From: Dolichospermum compactum NIES-806
GTDB lineage: Bacteria > Cyanobacteriota > Cyanobacteriia > Cyanobacteriales > Nostocaceae
DNA length: 64,000 nucleotides
Direction: 5' to 3'
Assembly (NCBI RefSeq): GCF_002368115.1
Contig: NZ_AP018316.1
Location: 1,401,406 to 1,465,405, forward strand
This document shows, piece by piece, positions 51,640 through 60,784 of the stretch. Made by a program: the position numbers and the translations under genes. Position 1 is the stretch's first letter, and each line of letters begins with the position of its first letter. The notes under the pieces are model-generated. The model saw nothing but the letters and a program-made list of their open reading frames with translations. It made no database searches and was not told the origin of the DNA.

Positions 51640-52350
51640 TCACCTGTCACCTAAATTCAAGTTGGTGATTTTTTGGTAAGCTTGGTCTATACAGGGTTTA
51701 CCTCTGAGGTAGCCTGTATTAGCACCGGGGCATAAATAAGTTAAAGTTTGTGGTGTGTAGCGATCGCTTAATAACTTAACGCTTTTAAGTTGTCGTAGCC
51801 AATGAAAAGTTTTAGAAGTGCGTAGTGGCATAGGTTCACCATGCTGGCTAGGAAGTAAATGCCGCCCCGAAAATAACACGCCATCAAATTCACGATAATA
51901 TAAACAAGAAGAGCCTGGAGAATGGCCTGGTGTCCAAATTATTTGCGTTGTGGCATTGAGAGTGAACTCATCAGTAAAAGTGGTGACAGTTGAACCGGGC
52001 AATAAATAGGCTTCTTGTTCTTGGATAAGAATTTCGCAATTTAAGATTTGCTGATATTCTGCGGCTTTACCAATAGCACCACGATGACTGATAAAAAACC
52101 ACCGAACTCCCCCATGTAAGGACAAAAAATCCTGGTTTATTTGTTCTAAAGCTGGGCAATCTATGAGAATATTTCCTTCATTGCTGATAATGAAGTAAGA
52201 TGTCCCTCCTAAAGTGTCCCGATTAGGTGGAAAGGCAAAAATACTGTTATTCGTAAAAATCAGAGGATTTTCTGGCGTTGACAGGCTTTTTGTCAAGATA
52301 GAACGTGGTGGTTTAGTCTTGTAACTCGACTGCTGGGAAAAAGAAGACAT
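51640..52350 (-). CDS. MBL-fold hydrolase-like protein
   Basis: 236 residues. The metallo-beta-lactamase fold is suggested by LIDCPALEQINQDF, IWTPGHSPGSSCLYYREFDG (third-motif His) and LFSGRHLLPSQHG. The usual HxHxDH is replaced by FISHRGAIGKAAEY, so two or more metal ligands are missing and hydrolase activity is doubtful. The first ~35 residues are hydrophilic. It is convergent with ctpA. Confidence 0.8.
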   Translation of the reverse strand: MSSFSQQSSYKTKPPRSILTKSLSTPENPLIFTNNSIFAFPPNRDTLGGTSYFIISNEGNILIDCPALEQINQDFLSLHGGVRWFFISHRGAIGKAAEYQQILNCEILIQEQEAYLLPGSTVTTFTDEFTLNATTQIIWTPGHSPGSSCLYYREFDGVLFSGRHLLPSQHGEPMPLRTSKTFHWLRQLKSVKLLSDRYTPQTLTYLCPGANTGYLRGKPCIDQAYQKITNLNLGDR

Positions 52351-52735
52351 AAATGAAAAGACTCAAACTGAGGAGTTGTGAACAATCAGGTTACAGTGTA
52401 TTCACCATGACTGTGAACTGTGATTGAAAAATTAAGGCGTGCAGTCTTTTTTATATAGCAGGAGTCAGGAGTCAGGAGTGAGGAGTAAAAACCTGTTGTT
52501 GACGGAGTTTCATAATCAATTCATGTCTTAACTACCTTGAATGTTGCTATACTCGAAATCTGTAACAAAAATCATAAGTAAAGCATTCTAACCTAAGACT
52601 CATCTAAATTTGATTTAGTGAAGTTAGAAAATAGTCCATCAAACTCTTATCTGTTCCCTGTTCCCTGTACCCTGTTCCCTGTTCCTTCCTGTTCCCTTTT
52701 TTGTAAGGCATTCTATCAAACATAGTGAAAATAAT
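52351..52735. other. Gene-free region with STRRs
   Basis: About 385 bases between divergent MBL and site-2 protease genes. It contains (aggagtc)n near 52460, a catctaaatttgatttagtg word shared with 36715-36735, and (ttccctg)n near 52660-52690. No gene seen. Confidence 0.6.
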
Positions 52736-54214
52736 ATGGCATTTTGGTTTCTCCTCCTTCTGGGGTCATTGACTTATTTAATGATGCAACAAAGCGTTGC
52801 ACGGGCTACAAGAACCCCTGTATGGTTATTGTGGTTGGTTTTGATGACACCTGCATTTGTATTGACTGGTTGGACGCTGATATATGGTCCTAAACAAGCT
52901 CCCCCATCAGCGCTCATTCTTTGGGTATCGGGAGTTTGTTTATTATTATATTGGGTATTGTTTAATCGGGGTCGGCAATTACCCGTAAATCCCCAAAATC
53001 AATCTCCAGAAAATCTATCACCATCGAATGATCCTCCTCCTGTAGAAACAGCACCCGTCCGTCCCATTGACTTAGCAGAAGAAAGCCAACTGCGAAACTG
53101 CTTTCCCTGGTCTGTCTATTATCTGCAAAATATTGAGTATCGTCCCCAAGCAGTAATTTGTCGGGGACAGTTGCGAACTATGGCTAGTGCGGCTTATGAG
53201 CAGATTAAAACCAATATTGAAGGACAATTTGGCGATCGCTTTTTAGTCATATTTCAAGAAGGAATGAATGATAAACCCTTCTTTGTTTTAGTTCCCAATC
53301 CCCAAGCAGTTAAACCAAATAACCAACAAGACGCAGAAAAAATTTCCGAACCAGTCTTAGCATTACTATTGTTAGTGGCAACTTTATTCAGCACGACTTT
53401 TATCGGCTTGAAAATTGCGGGTTTTAATATCACCCAACTAGAATCTGATTTCACATTATTTTTTCAGGGTTTACCCTATGCTTTGGGCTTAATAACTATT
53501 TTAGGAACTCACGAACTAGGTCATTATTTAACAGCAAAATTCTACAAAATTCGCACCACATTACCCTATTTTATTCCTATACCTTTTTTCTTAGGCACAT
53601 TTGGTGCTTTTATTAAAATTCAGAGTCCCATACCTCACCGCAAAGCGTTATTTGATGTGAGTATTGCTGGTCCATTGGCAGGATTTATTATGACTATACC
53701 TTTATTAATTTGGGGTTTAGCTCATTCAGAAATAGTAGCCTTACCGGAAAAAACCGGAATATTAAACCCCAATGCACTCAATCCTAAATATTCAATTCTA
53801 TTAGCTTTACTCTCAAAATTAGCTTTAGGAAGTGAATTAACTGCAAAATCTGCCATTGATTTACATCCAGTTGCAGTTGCAGGTTTCTTAGGATTAATTG
53901 TCACCGCATTAAATTTGATGCCTGTGGGACAGTTAGATGGTGGTCACATTGTCCATGCTATGTTTGGACAACGAACTGCTGTGATTATTGGTCAAGTTGC
54001 CAGATTATTATTACTAATGCTTTCGTTTATCCGAGAAGAATTTTTATTTTGGGCAATTATTTTATTATTTGTTCCCTTAGTTGATGAACCTGCTTTAAAC
54101 GATGTCACAGAATTAGATAATCAACGAGATTTTATGGGATTAATGTCAATGGCTTTGCTACTGTTGATTGTTTTACCATTACCCAAAGTTTTAGCCAATT
54201 TGTTGCAGATTTAA
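52736..54214 (+). CDS. Site-2 protease family (M50) membrane metalloprotease
   Basis: 492 residues with about eight membrane spans. The zinc motif is HELGH in ILGTHELGHYLTAKFYKIRT and the third-ligand motif is NLMPVGQLDGGHIVHAMFG. An N-terminal pair of spans and a ~130-residue soluble part precede the catalytic core, like plant EGY proteases and their cyanobacterial relatives. It probably cleaves regulatory proteins within the membrane; the substrate is unknown. Confidence 0.9.
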   Translation: MAFWFLLLLGSLTYLMMQQSVARATRTPVWLLWLVLMTPAFVLTGWTLIYGPKQAPPSALILWVSGVCLLLYWVLFNRGRQLPVNPQNQSPENLSPSNDPPPVETAPVRPIDLAEESQLRNCFPWSVYYLQNIEYRPQAVICRGQLRTMASAAYEQIKTNIEGQFGDRFLVIFQEGMNDKPFFVLVPNPQAVKPNNQQDAEKISEPVLALLLLVATLFSTTFIGLKIAGFNITQLESDFTLFFQGLPYALGLITILGTHELGHYLTAKFYKIRTTLPYFIPIPFFLGTFGAFIKIQSPIPHRKALFDVSIAGPLAGFIMTIPLLIWGLAHSEIVALPEKTGILNPNALNPKYSILLALLSKLALGSELTAKSAIDLHPVAVAGFLGLIVTALNLMPVGQLDGGHIVHAMFGQRTAVIIGQVARLLLLMLSFIREEFLFWAIILLFVPLVDEPALNDVTELDNQRDFMGLMSMALLLLIVLPLPKVLANLLQI

Positions 54215-54277
54215 GATACAGCAGGAGGCAAGAGGTAATGACCAATGACCAATCACCAATCACCAAGGACTAATGAC

Positions 54278-54334
54278 CCATTACCCATTACCCATTACCC
54301 ATTACCCATTACCCATTACCCATTACCCATTACC
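54278..54334. repeat. STRR (cattacc)n
   Basis: Eight heptamers of cattacc between the convergent site-2 protease and cpcS genes, preceded by degenerate accaatg copies. Confidence 0.9.
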
Positions 54335-54351
54335 AACCTCAATATTGTAGT

Positions 54352-54918
54352 CTAGGATTTTTGTGAATTAGCGGCTTCAGTAGCCTTTTTAGAAGCATCT
54401 GTGCTACCCATGCGGATTTCAGAAGTGAAGGAAGCCATGCTAAAACCACCAAAACGCTTTAGCACACTTACCCGCATCCGTAAATTAGGACTGGCAAACC
54501 ATAGCCTTTCTTCAGACCACATGGTTTCATACTCAGTAATTAGAGTTAAAGCACCATCATCACCGATTTTATAGCTACCAGCAACGGGGGCTTTTTCGGC
54601 ATAACCCATTTCTCGGAGTAATTTACCTTCATCTGGGTTATCTGTATTGGGGACTGTAGCTAAAACAGTCGAACCCTGATGTTTTTCTTCGTCCCATTCC
54701 ATTGTGCCATTCCAGGTAACTCGCGCCCCACAGGAAGCTGTATTTGGGGCAATTTCATACTGTTCACACAGTTTAATTACTTCTGGATGATCAGCGGCTA
54801 ACATCTCAATTACGATGTCTGATTTGCCGTCTTCTGACTGCTTGAACGCTAAATGGTGACTGGTGCGATGGGAAAACCACTTTCCAGCACTTAATTCAAA
54901 AAATTCTTCAATGTTCAT
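54352..54918 (-). CDS. cpcS: Phycobiliprotein lyase of the CpcS/CpeS family
   Basis: A 188-residue lipocalin-like chromophore lyase that attaches phycocyanobilin to Cys-84-type sites of phycobiliproteins. It opens MNIEEFFELSAGKWFSHRTS, with RVTWNGTMEWDEEKHQGST and ERLWFASPNLRMRVSVLKRF typical of CpcS. The C-terminal ~15 residues (DASKKATEAANSQKS) are a variable tail. Upstream lies the candidate RNA and then the nblB-like gene on the same strand. Confidence 0.92.
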   Translation of the reverse strand: MNIEEFFELSAGKWFSHRTSHHLAFKQSEDGKSDIVIEMLAADHPEVIKLCEQYEIAPNTASCGARVTWNGTMEWDEEKHQGSTVLATVPNTDNPDEGKLLREMGYAEKAPVAGSYKIGDDGALTLITEYETMWSEERLWFASPNLRMRVSVLKRFGGFSMASFTSEIRMGSTDASKKATEAANSQKS

Positions 54919-55170
54919 AAATAAAGTTGTCCTGCATCACAATTTTAACAATGCCTTTTATTATAAGAGACTAGTACTGCAGGGCGGAAGTCAAAAGTCA
55001 AAACGAAGACAGTATAGGCTTTTTAACGATTTAGAATGGTTGGTTTATTTATGCCGTGTTGTACTAGTTATCTGTCAATTTTGTTTTTGTTTTTAATCGC
55101 TTCCCAAATCAAAGATTCCCAAAATTGGATACAGACAATTTTAAGCTTGACAGATCACTAGACTGAAAAC

Positions 55171-55304
55171 CCTTGAGGTTAAGTTTTGGAGCGTGACGGA
55201 AAAACTTAACTGTCCTTTAGGTAAGGGATGAAAGCCAGACAGAGGCTTTAGCCTCCCTCCAGCGACATAAATATGGGAAGGTGACGTAGGAGGCGACTTT
55301 AAGT
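55171..55304 (+). ncRNA. Candidate structured RNA, possibly a stand-alone HEARO/omega-RNA-like copy
   Basis: A non-coding stretch with several stems: a 10-base stem gttaagtttt/aaaacttaac (55178-55187 with 55201-55210) around a loop ggagcgtgacgg; a 5-base hairpin gaggc-ttta-gcctc (55242-55255); and cctcc/ggagg (55256-55260 with 55289-55293) enclosing agcgacataaatatgggaag. The dense, non-STRR structure and the ggagcgtga loop recall RNAs accompanying IscB/IsrB-type IS200/605 nucleases (HEARO), many of which occur without their ORF in cyanobacteria. No such ORF is here. The strand is my guess, as stems read both ways; family naming is weak. Confidence 0.4.
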
Positions 55305-55985
55305 TCAACTCAGGTTGTTGGTTTCTTCAAGTCTTTGTAGAGAAATCCTGGCTGCTTCAGCAACGTTTTTATGACTATCTTTTTCCAGATATTTTAAGGC
55401 GGAGACACTTTTGGGAGTCGGTAAATTACCTAAAGCCTCAGCTAGTCGTTGTCGTACTAACCAATCCTCTGATTGAGCAAAACGGAGAATATGTGTGACA
55501 GAATTTATATCGCGGATTTCTCCCAAAGCTGAAATAGCCGCCTGTTGGATGACTATTTCTTCGCTATTTAACGCTTGGATGAGAATATCATGGGCGCGAG
55601 GGTCTTTGATATTACCTAAAGATACGGCAGCACTAAATCGCACTAGCCAGTCCGTATCTTCATAAAATGCCCGTGATAGCACTTCTAAGGCTCTATTATC
55701 TTCTAGATATCCCAATGCACCGGCAGCATCAGCGCGGATGCCATAATCTGGATCTGTTTCTAAAATTTTTACCAGAATAGAATAGCACTCTGGGGTTTTT
55801 TTGATTCCTAGAGCGAATATTGCCATTGAGCGCAGTTGCAGGGATTCATCATCTAGAACCTTTTTAATTAAAGGGACTGCATCATCGGCAGATATATGAC
55901 GCAAACTAGCAAGAGCTATCATGCGATCGCGCAAATTTGGACTTTCTAACTGAGTCGCAATTACTTCTAAACTTGGAGCAGCCAT
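55305..55985 (-). CDS. nblB: HEAT-repeat protein of the NblB type
   Basis: 226 residues built of HEAT repeats from start to end: LRDRMIALASLRHISADDAV, RSMAIFALGIKKT, IRADAAGALGYLED, VRFSAAVSLGNIKDPRAHD and VRQRLAEALGNLPTP. Length and repeat layout fit NblB, a lyase-related protein needed for phycobilisome breakdown under nutrient stress. The neighbour cpcS supports a phycobilisome role. The distinction from other small HEAT lyase-like proteins is tentative. Confidence 0.75.
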   Translation of the reverse strand: MAAPSLEVIATQLESPNLRDRMIALASLRHISADDAVPLIKKVLDDESLQLRSMAIFALGIKKTPECYSILVKILETDPDYGIRADAAGALGYLEDNRALEVLSRAFYEDTDWLVRFSAAVSLGNIKDPRAHDILIQALNSEEIVIQQAAISALGEIRDINSVTHILRFAQSEDWLVRQRLAEALGNLPTPKSVSALKYLEKDSHKNVAEAARISLQRLEETNNLS

Positions 55986-56035
55986 TTATTTGACAGCAAT
56001 TTCTTAATTTATATTTACTTTAACGTAATTGGGGC

Positions 56036-56160
56036 AGTCTCAACTATGATTCTTGTGATTCTGATGATTTGGATGATTTTGGCGACAATAAACCCATTAA
56101 TCATCAAAATCAACCAAATCAAATCAATCACACAAATTATACAAATCATAGTTCAGACTT
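56036..56160. mobile_element. MITE-like element, 125 bp, with ~17-base TIRs
   Basis: Left end agtctcaactatgattc, right end inverted agtctgaactatgattt (15 of 17 identical). The interior is mainly gatgatttggatgatttt-type words whose arms continue the inverted repeat, so it can fold into one long imperfect hairpin. It has no coding capacity. A target duplication is not clear. Confidence 0.65.
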
Positions 56161-56566
56161 ATTCCCTATGTCTGATATCGTCACTTAAATAACAGTAAAA
56201 CTTCACACCTATACTGTGTCTTTAGTAAGAAGAGAATAGATCGGACTAGACGTAGGGTTAATGGAACGTGTCAACAAGAAGAACAGACAGCACAAAAGCT
56301 AGAACAGTTGATGATGCAGTTAGTTCAAGAAGCAAAACAGCCTGAAGGAAAGGCTACTGCTAAGACTCGTTAGTATCTTCAGCATTCAGCCGTCAGCTAT
56401 CAGCTTTCAGGATGAAAATGCAGGTGGCTGTAACTTCAAAAATAAGAAGTATTCATTTTCTTTGCTGTTCCTACTTTTGGCTGATAGCTGGCTACAATAA
56501 AATCCCCGATTTTTCATGTTTCGGGGATTTTAATTTGCGAATTTTTACCAATCAAATCTCGAAAAT
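56161..56566. other. Gene-poor region with a possible short remnant
   Basis: A frame ending at 56374 reads QQEEQTAQKLEQLMMQLVQE, then PEGKATAKTR, but lacks a start; it may be the tail of a lost coiled-coil protein. Otherwise no gene. A ccccgatttttcatgtttcgggg hairpin at about 56501-56525 could end transcripts of the fasciclin gene. Confidence 0.4.
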
Positions 56567-57214
56567 CTATAAATCAGGAGGCAGAATTACGTTATCAATT
56601 GCATGAACAACACCGTTACTACCTTGGATATCTGCCTGAGTTACCTTGGCATCATTGACAGTTACACCTGTAGCGGGGTCAACTTTAACATTAATAGCAC
56701 CCCCTTCTACGCTTTTTACTTCCCCAGATTTTAAGTCAGTGGAGAGTACCTTACCTGGGACTACATGATAGGTTAAAATCTTGACCAATACTTCCTTATT
56801 TTCTGGCTTCAATAAATCCTTTAATGCGTCCGCTGGTAGTTTTGCAAATGCTGCGTCTGTAGGAGCAAAAATGGTAAAAGGACCTTTTCCTTGTAAGGTT
56901 TCTGTAAGTCCTGCGGCTTCTACGGCTTTAGTGAGAGTTTTAAAGGATTCATTCTTCTTAAGCAAATTCACTAATGTTGACTGCGTAGGTTCGCTAACCG
57001 GTGCAGGGGGGACTTCTGTTGCTGGCTGGGTGGGTTCGCCGACTGGTGGGGTTTCACTAGGTTTGCTACCACGATTGTAAGGTGGTTCATTGAAAATACT
57101 TGGTCTGGAGCGGACTTCTTTCGCTGGAGATGGGATAGTAGTCAAAAGACCGATACTCATTAATCCGATGATTGCAGTGATTTTGGGCAATAATTTGCCG
57201 TAATTAGCGTTCAT
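56567..57214 (-). CDS. Secreted fasciclin-domain protein
   Basis: About 215 residues from ATG 57214 (MNANYGKLLPKITAIIG); an alternative ATG at 57238 adds eight. Signal peptide or N-terminal anchor (IIGLMSIGLLTTIPSPAKE), a Pro/Glu/Thr-rich linker to about 80, then one FAS1 domain: FKTLTKAVEAAGLTETLQG, GPFTIFAPTDAAFAKLPADA, LTYHVVPGKVLSTDLKSG and the closing GSNGVVHAIDNVILPPDL. FAS1 domains mediate adhesion; a cell-surface or periplasmic role is expected. Confidence 0.92.
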   Translation of the reverse strand: MNANYGKLLPKITAIIGLMSIGLLTTIPSPAKEVRSRPSIFNEPPYNRGSKPSETPPVGEPTQPATEVPPAPVSEPTQSTLVNLLKKNESFKTLTKAVEAAGLTETLQGKGPFTIFAPTDAAFAKLPADALKDLLKPENKEVLVKILTYHVVPGKVLSTDLKSGEVKSVEGGAINVKVDPATGVTVNDAKVTQADIQGSNGVVHAIDNVILPPDL

Positions 57215-57238
57215 AAATTTTGTTTGTATTGATTGCAT

Positions 57239-57613
57239 ACAAGTTATACCAAGATTTATTACATTTTGCCAACTAAAAAGGTTCTTGACTGAGGAACAAG
57301 ATTTTTCGCAAAAATTGAGGTAAGGTGATTAAAGAATTTAGAAATTGGTGGTCAGGAGTAGGAATATTTATAATATCCAACAAGTTCAACACTTTTATGC
57401 TATAAAGTATTGGGAAAATTTCAAGTATCTGGAAAAATGCTAAATCAATTGACGGGCATAACAATCCGAATTTAATCGTTACACAAATTGGAGTAATTTT
57501 CAACTTGATGGGCAGCAACTCAACCCAGAAAATGATAAATTCACAGGAAAAATGCTAAGAATTAAAGATACAATTATAAAATTAACAACTAAACAAGTTG
57601 CAGAATATACAAT
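57239..57613. other. Gene-free region upstream of the GST gene
   Basis: No convincing gene. One forward frame near 57490-57600 (FQLDGQQLNPENDKFTGKML, then RIKDTIIKLTTKQV) looks protein-like without a start, perhaps a fragment. The reverse open frame at 57273-57518 is not protein-like. Confidence 0.45.
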
Positions 57614-58408
57614 ATGCTAGAACTATATCAGTGGGAACTATCTCAATTTTCCGAAAAAGTTCGTTTACTCCTAGATTATAAAAGACTGGAGTATCGCAAA
57701 ATCGAAGTTGCTCCAGGAATTGGCCAGCTAGAATTATTTCGTTTAACTGGACAAAAGCAAGTTCCAGTGTTAAAAGATGGCAATAGATATATTGCTGATT
57801 CTACAGAAATCGCTAAATATTTAGATTCAGAATACCCGGATTATCCTCTGATACCGATAGATCCCAAAAAAGGCGCTTTGACTTTATTATTGGAAGATTG
57901 GGCTGATGAATCTATAGGTGTTAAAGGTAGAAAGGCTCTATTTGCAGCTATTAGTCAAGATCAGAGTTTTCGTAAGTCGTTGTTACCAATTTCTACTCCA
58001 GATATTCTCAGAAGTGTTGTGGAAGGTGTTCCTGGTGATTTTCTGTCGGCGCTGGGTTTTGGTGTCGGTTTTACCCCAGATGTGGTAAATGCGGCTGTTA
58101 CTAGCTTAAAACAAGATTTGGATATTATTACCCAATTGTTGGTGGGTAGTCCTTATTTAACAGGTGATGAACCAACTTTAGCTGATTTAACAGTTGCTAG
58201 TTTATCCATGCTTTTGAAGTTCCCCGAAGGCGCTTATTTGGATTTACCAGTATCTCTCAGAGGGAAAGGGTTATCGAGTATAGCCAATAATCCTGATTAT
58301 GAAGCATTTTTCGCTTGGCGCGATCGCATCTACTCTCAATTTAGAAAACCATTACCAGGAATCACACCACCCGTAGGAAATTCACCAACAAGTATTCAAA
58401 TTGATTAA
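57614..58408 (+). CDS. Glutathione S-transferase family protein
   Basis: 264 residues. The thioredoxin-like N-domain (MLELYQWELSQFSEKVRLLL, KQVPVLKDGNRYIADSTEIA with the cis-Pro and the SxE-type glutathione motif) is followed by a helical C-domain (LTGDEPTLADLTVASLSMLL). The domains are GST-typical; the substrate is unknown. ATG start just after an AT-rich leader. Confidence 0.88.
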   Translation: MLELYQWELSQFSEKVRLLLDYKRLEYRKIEVAPGIGQLELFRLTGQKQVPVLKDGNRYIADSTEIAKYLDSEYPDYPLIPIDPKKGALTLLLEDWADESIGVKGRKALFAAISQDQSFRKSLLPISTPDILRSVVEGVPGDFLSALGFGVGFTPDVVNAAVTSLKQDLDIITQLLVGSPYLTGDEPTLADLTVASLSMLLKFPEGAYLDLPVSLRGKGLSSIANNPDYEAFFAWRDRIYSQFRKPLPGITPPVGNSPTSIQID

Positions 58409-58510
58409 AGAATTGGTAATGGGTGATTGGTAATTGGTAATTGGTAAGAATTTCTTTCTCTGTCCTCCCTGTTCCCTGCTATAACAACTGACAACTGACA
58501 ACAAACAAAA

Positions 58511-60241
58511 ATGAATTTGGGATTACCATTAGGTTCTGTTATTGAAGGTTCTCTGACCGGGGGTTTGGAGGTCAGATTACACCCAGATATTTCTGTCGAA
58601 GATATGCGGGTAGGTAAATTTCTCGTGGTACAAGGGATGCGATCGCGCTTTTTCTGTATGCTAACAGATGTATCCTTGGGTATGGCGAATGACCGCATTA
58701 CAGCTAGTCCTCCCAATTGGGAAGATAGCTTTCTGCGTGAAGTATTAGCAGGTAGCGGTACTTATGGGATGATCAACCTAGCACCGATGTTGATGTTTAC
58801 CCCTGAATCTCCAGAATCTAGCTTTTCTAACAATGGTAAATCTTCTAATTCTTTTATCCCATCGTCCACTGGTTTAGCATCCTTTCAACCCCAAACCAGT
58901 ACGACGATGGAATTATTACCTGTGAAAACTATTCCTAGTCACTTTAGCCAAGTTTACGAAGCCAATGAGGAGGACTTCCGCAAGGTGTTTGGCTGGGAAG
59001 ATGACCCTCAACGTAACAACTTTTCTATCGGTAAACCCTTAGATATGGATGTGCCGATTTGCATTGATTTAAACCGCTTTGTGGAACGGAGTAATGGGAT
59101 TTTTGGGAAATCGGGGACTGGGAAATCTTTCCTGACACGGTTAATTTTAGCCGGGGTCATTCGTAAAAATGCGGCTGTTAACTTGATTTTTGATATGCAC
59201 TCAGAATATGGTTGGGAAGCAGTCGCCGAAGGAAAGAACGTTAATACTGTCAAGGGTTTAAAACAACTATTTCCCGGACAAGTAGAAGTTTACACACTTG
59301 ATCCAGATTCAACTAAACGCCGAGGTGTAAGAGACGCACAAGAACTATATCTAAGCTACGAACAGGTTGAAGTTGAAGATATAAAACTATGTAATCGTGA
59401 TTTAGGACTTTCAGAAGCGGCTTTAGATAATGCTAATATCCTCTTTACAGAGTTGGGTAAATCGTGGATTATTCAATTACTAAATATGAGTAATGAAGAT
59501 ATTGAGATGTTTTGTGACGAAAAACGCGGACACAAAGGCTCAATTATGGCATTACAGCGGAAACTTTTTCGCTTAGATAGTTTAAAATATATGCGAAGTG
59601 CTTGTCCGCAAAATTATATTAAAAATATCGTCCAATCTTTAGAAGCTGGAAAAAACGTAGTTATCGAATTTGGTTCCCAGTCCAATATGCTCTCATATAT
59701 GTTGGTGACGAATATGATTACCAGACGGATACATGAGCATTATGTCAAAAAAGCTGATAAATTTCTCCAAAGTAAAAATCCTTTGGATCGGCCGACACCA
59801 TTAATGATTACAATAGAGGAAGCACACCGCTTTCTTGACCCAGGAGTGGTACAAAGCACAATTTTTGGAACTATTGCTAGAGAACTACGAAAATATTTTG
59901 TCACGCTTTTGGTAGTTGATCAACGTCCATCAGGGATAGATAATGAAGTCATGTCTCAGATTGGGACTCGAATCACCGCTTTGCTGAATGACGAAAAAGA
60001 TATTGATGCTATTTTTACAGGTGTATCTGGTGCGGGTGGTTTACGCTCAGTTTTAGCTAAGTTGGACTCTAAACAACAAGCACTAATTTTGGGTCATGCT
60101 GTTCCTATGCCAGTAGTCGTGCGGACTCGTCCCTATGATTCTACCTTTTATTCCGAAATTGGTGCGATCGATTGGGAAGAAAAAACAGATGAGGAAGTAT
60201 TCACTGCTGCTGAACTAGCAAAAGCAGATTTAGGTTTTTAG
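58511..60241 (+). CDS. HerA/FtsK-like ATPase (DUF87)
   Basis: 576 residues. The N-terminus (about 1-75, LGLPLGSVIEGSLTGGLEVR) is a HAS-barrel-like beta domain. The ATPase has Walker A GIFGKSGTGKSFLTRLILAG (about residue 198), FDMHSEYGW, Walker B PLMITIEEAHRFLDPG and a sensor-like VVDQRPSGIDNEVMSQIGTR. This is the HerA group of hexameric DNA translocases, often with NurA; no nurA lies here. It is conserved in cyanobacteria as a stand-alone gene. Confidence 0.88.
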   Translation: MNLGLPLGSVIEGSLTGGLEVRLHPDISVEDMRVGKFLVVQGMRSRFFCMLTDVSLGMANDRITASPPNWEDSFLREVLAGSGTYGMINLAPMLMFTPESPESSFSNNGKSSNSFIPSSTGLASFQPQTSTTMELLPVKTIPSHFSQVYEANEEDFRKVFGWEDDPQRNNFSIGKPLDMDVPICIDLNRFVERSNGIFGKSGTGKSFLTRLILAGVIRKNAAVNLIFDMHSEYGWEAVAEGKNVNTVKGLKQLFPGQVEVYTLDPDSTKRRGVRDAQELYLSYEQVEVEDIKLCNRDLGLSEAALDNANILFTELGKSWIIQLLNMSNEDIEMFCDEKRGHKGSIMALQRKLFRLDSLKYMRSACPQNYIKNIVQSLEAGKNVVIEFGSQSNMLSYMLVTNMITRRIHEHYVKKADKFLQSKNPLDRPTPLMITIEEAHRFLDPGVVQSTIFGTIARELRKYFVTLLVVDQRPSGIDNEVMSQIGTRITALLNDEKDIDAIFTGVSGAGGLRSVLAKLDSKQQALILGHAVPMPVVVRTRPYDSTFYSEIGAIDWEEKTDEEVFTAAELAKADLGF

Positions 60242-60784
60242 TTTCAAGTCAACAACGGACAACGGACAACGGACAACGGACAACTAACAATTTCGTAACA
60301 TCCCTCCATTATCCAAGTAGCTCAAGTTCGGTTATCCGGCTAATTGAAAGCAACTTTAGAGGGGATTTTCGCGTCACTATGGGTATACCGAAACAGTTTT
60401 TGGAAGTTAAAGAAAAATAGTTATCAACTTTTGGGTTTGATTACTGAAATATTTATCATCTGGGAACTTTACTATTGACTCTGTTTGTCGTAACATAAAA
60501 CCAAAGTAAACTCATACTGACTCCGTTTTCAAGACGACTACTAGATAACTTAAACGAAAGAATTCTAGCAACCAGCCTCATGTATTTCTGCTAAAACTCC
60601 AAAATCAAAATTATCGAGAGGGTAAGGAGACATATTTTTAGACTAGCAAAATCTTAATACAGGTTGGATCAATATCATTCTTGATGGTAGCTTTTCATAT
60701 CCAGTGATGTATATTGTAAGCTTACGAATTGCCTTTGTTAAAAAAATATTGATTATGTTTAAGGAGTAGAGGATAAAAGCACCA
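60242..60784. other. Long gene-free region upstream of the sigma factor, with STRR
   Basis: 543 bases. (caacgga)n heptamers fill 60251-60283. The rest has no coding signal and no inverted repeat that I can name. Its length suggests a long leader or several promoters for the sigma-factor gene. Confidence 0.5.

Noticed and set aside
55140..55310. Cobalamin or other known riboswitch
   Set aside because: No conserved B12-box or other known aptamer core was seen; the downstream gene context does not fit either.
57273..57518. Reverse open frame of 81 codons
   Set aside because: Composition is AT-driven (Ile/Leu/Phe), with no ribosome site or neighbour relation.
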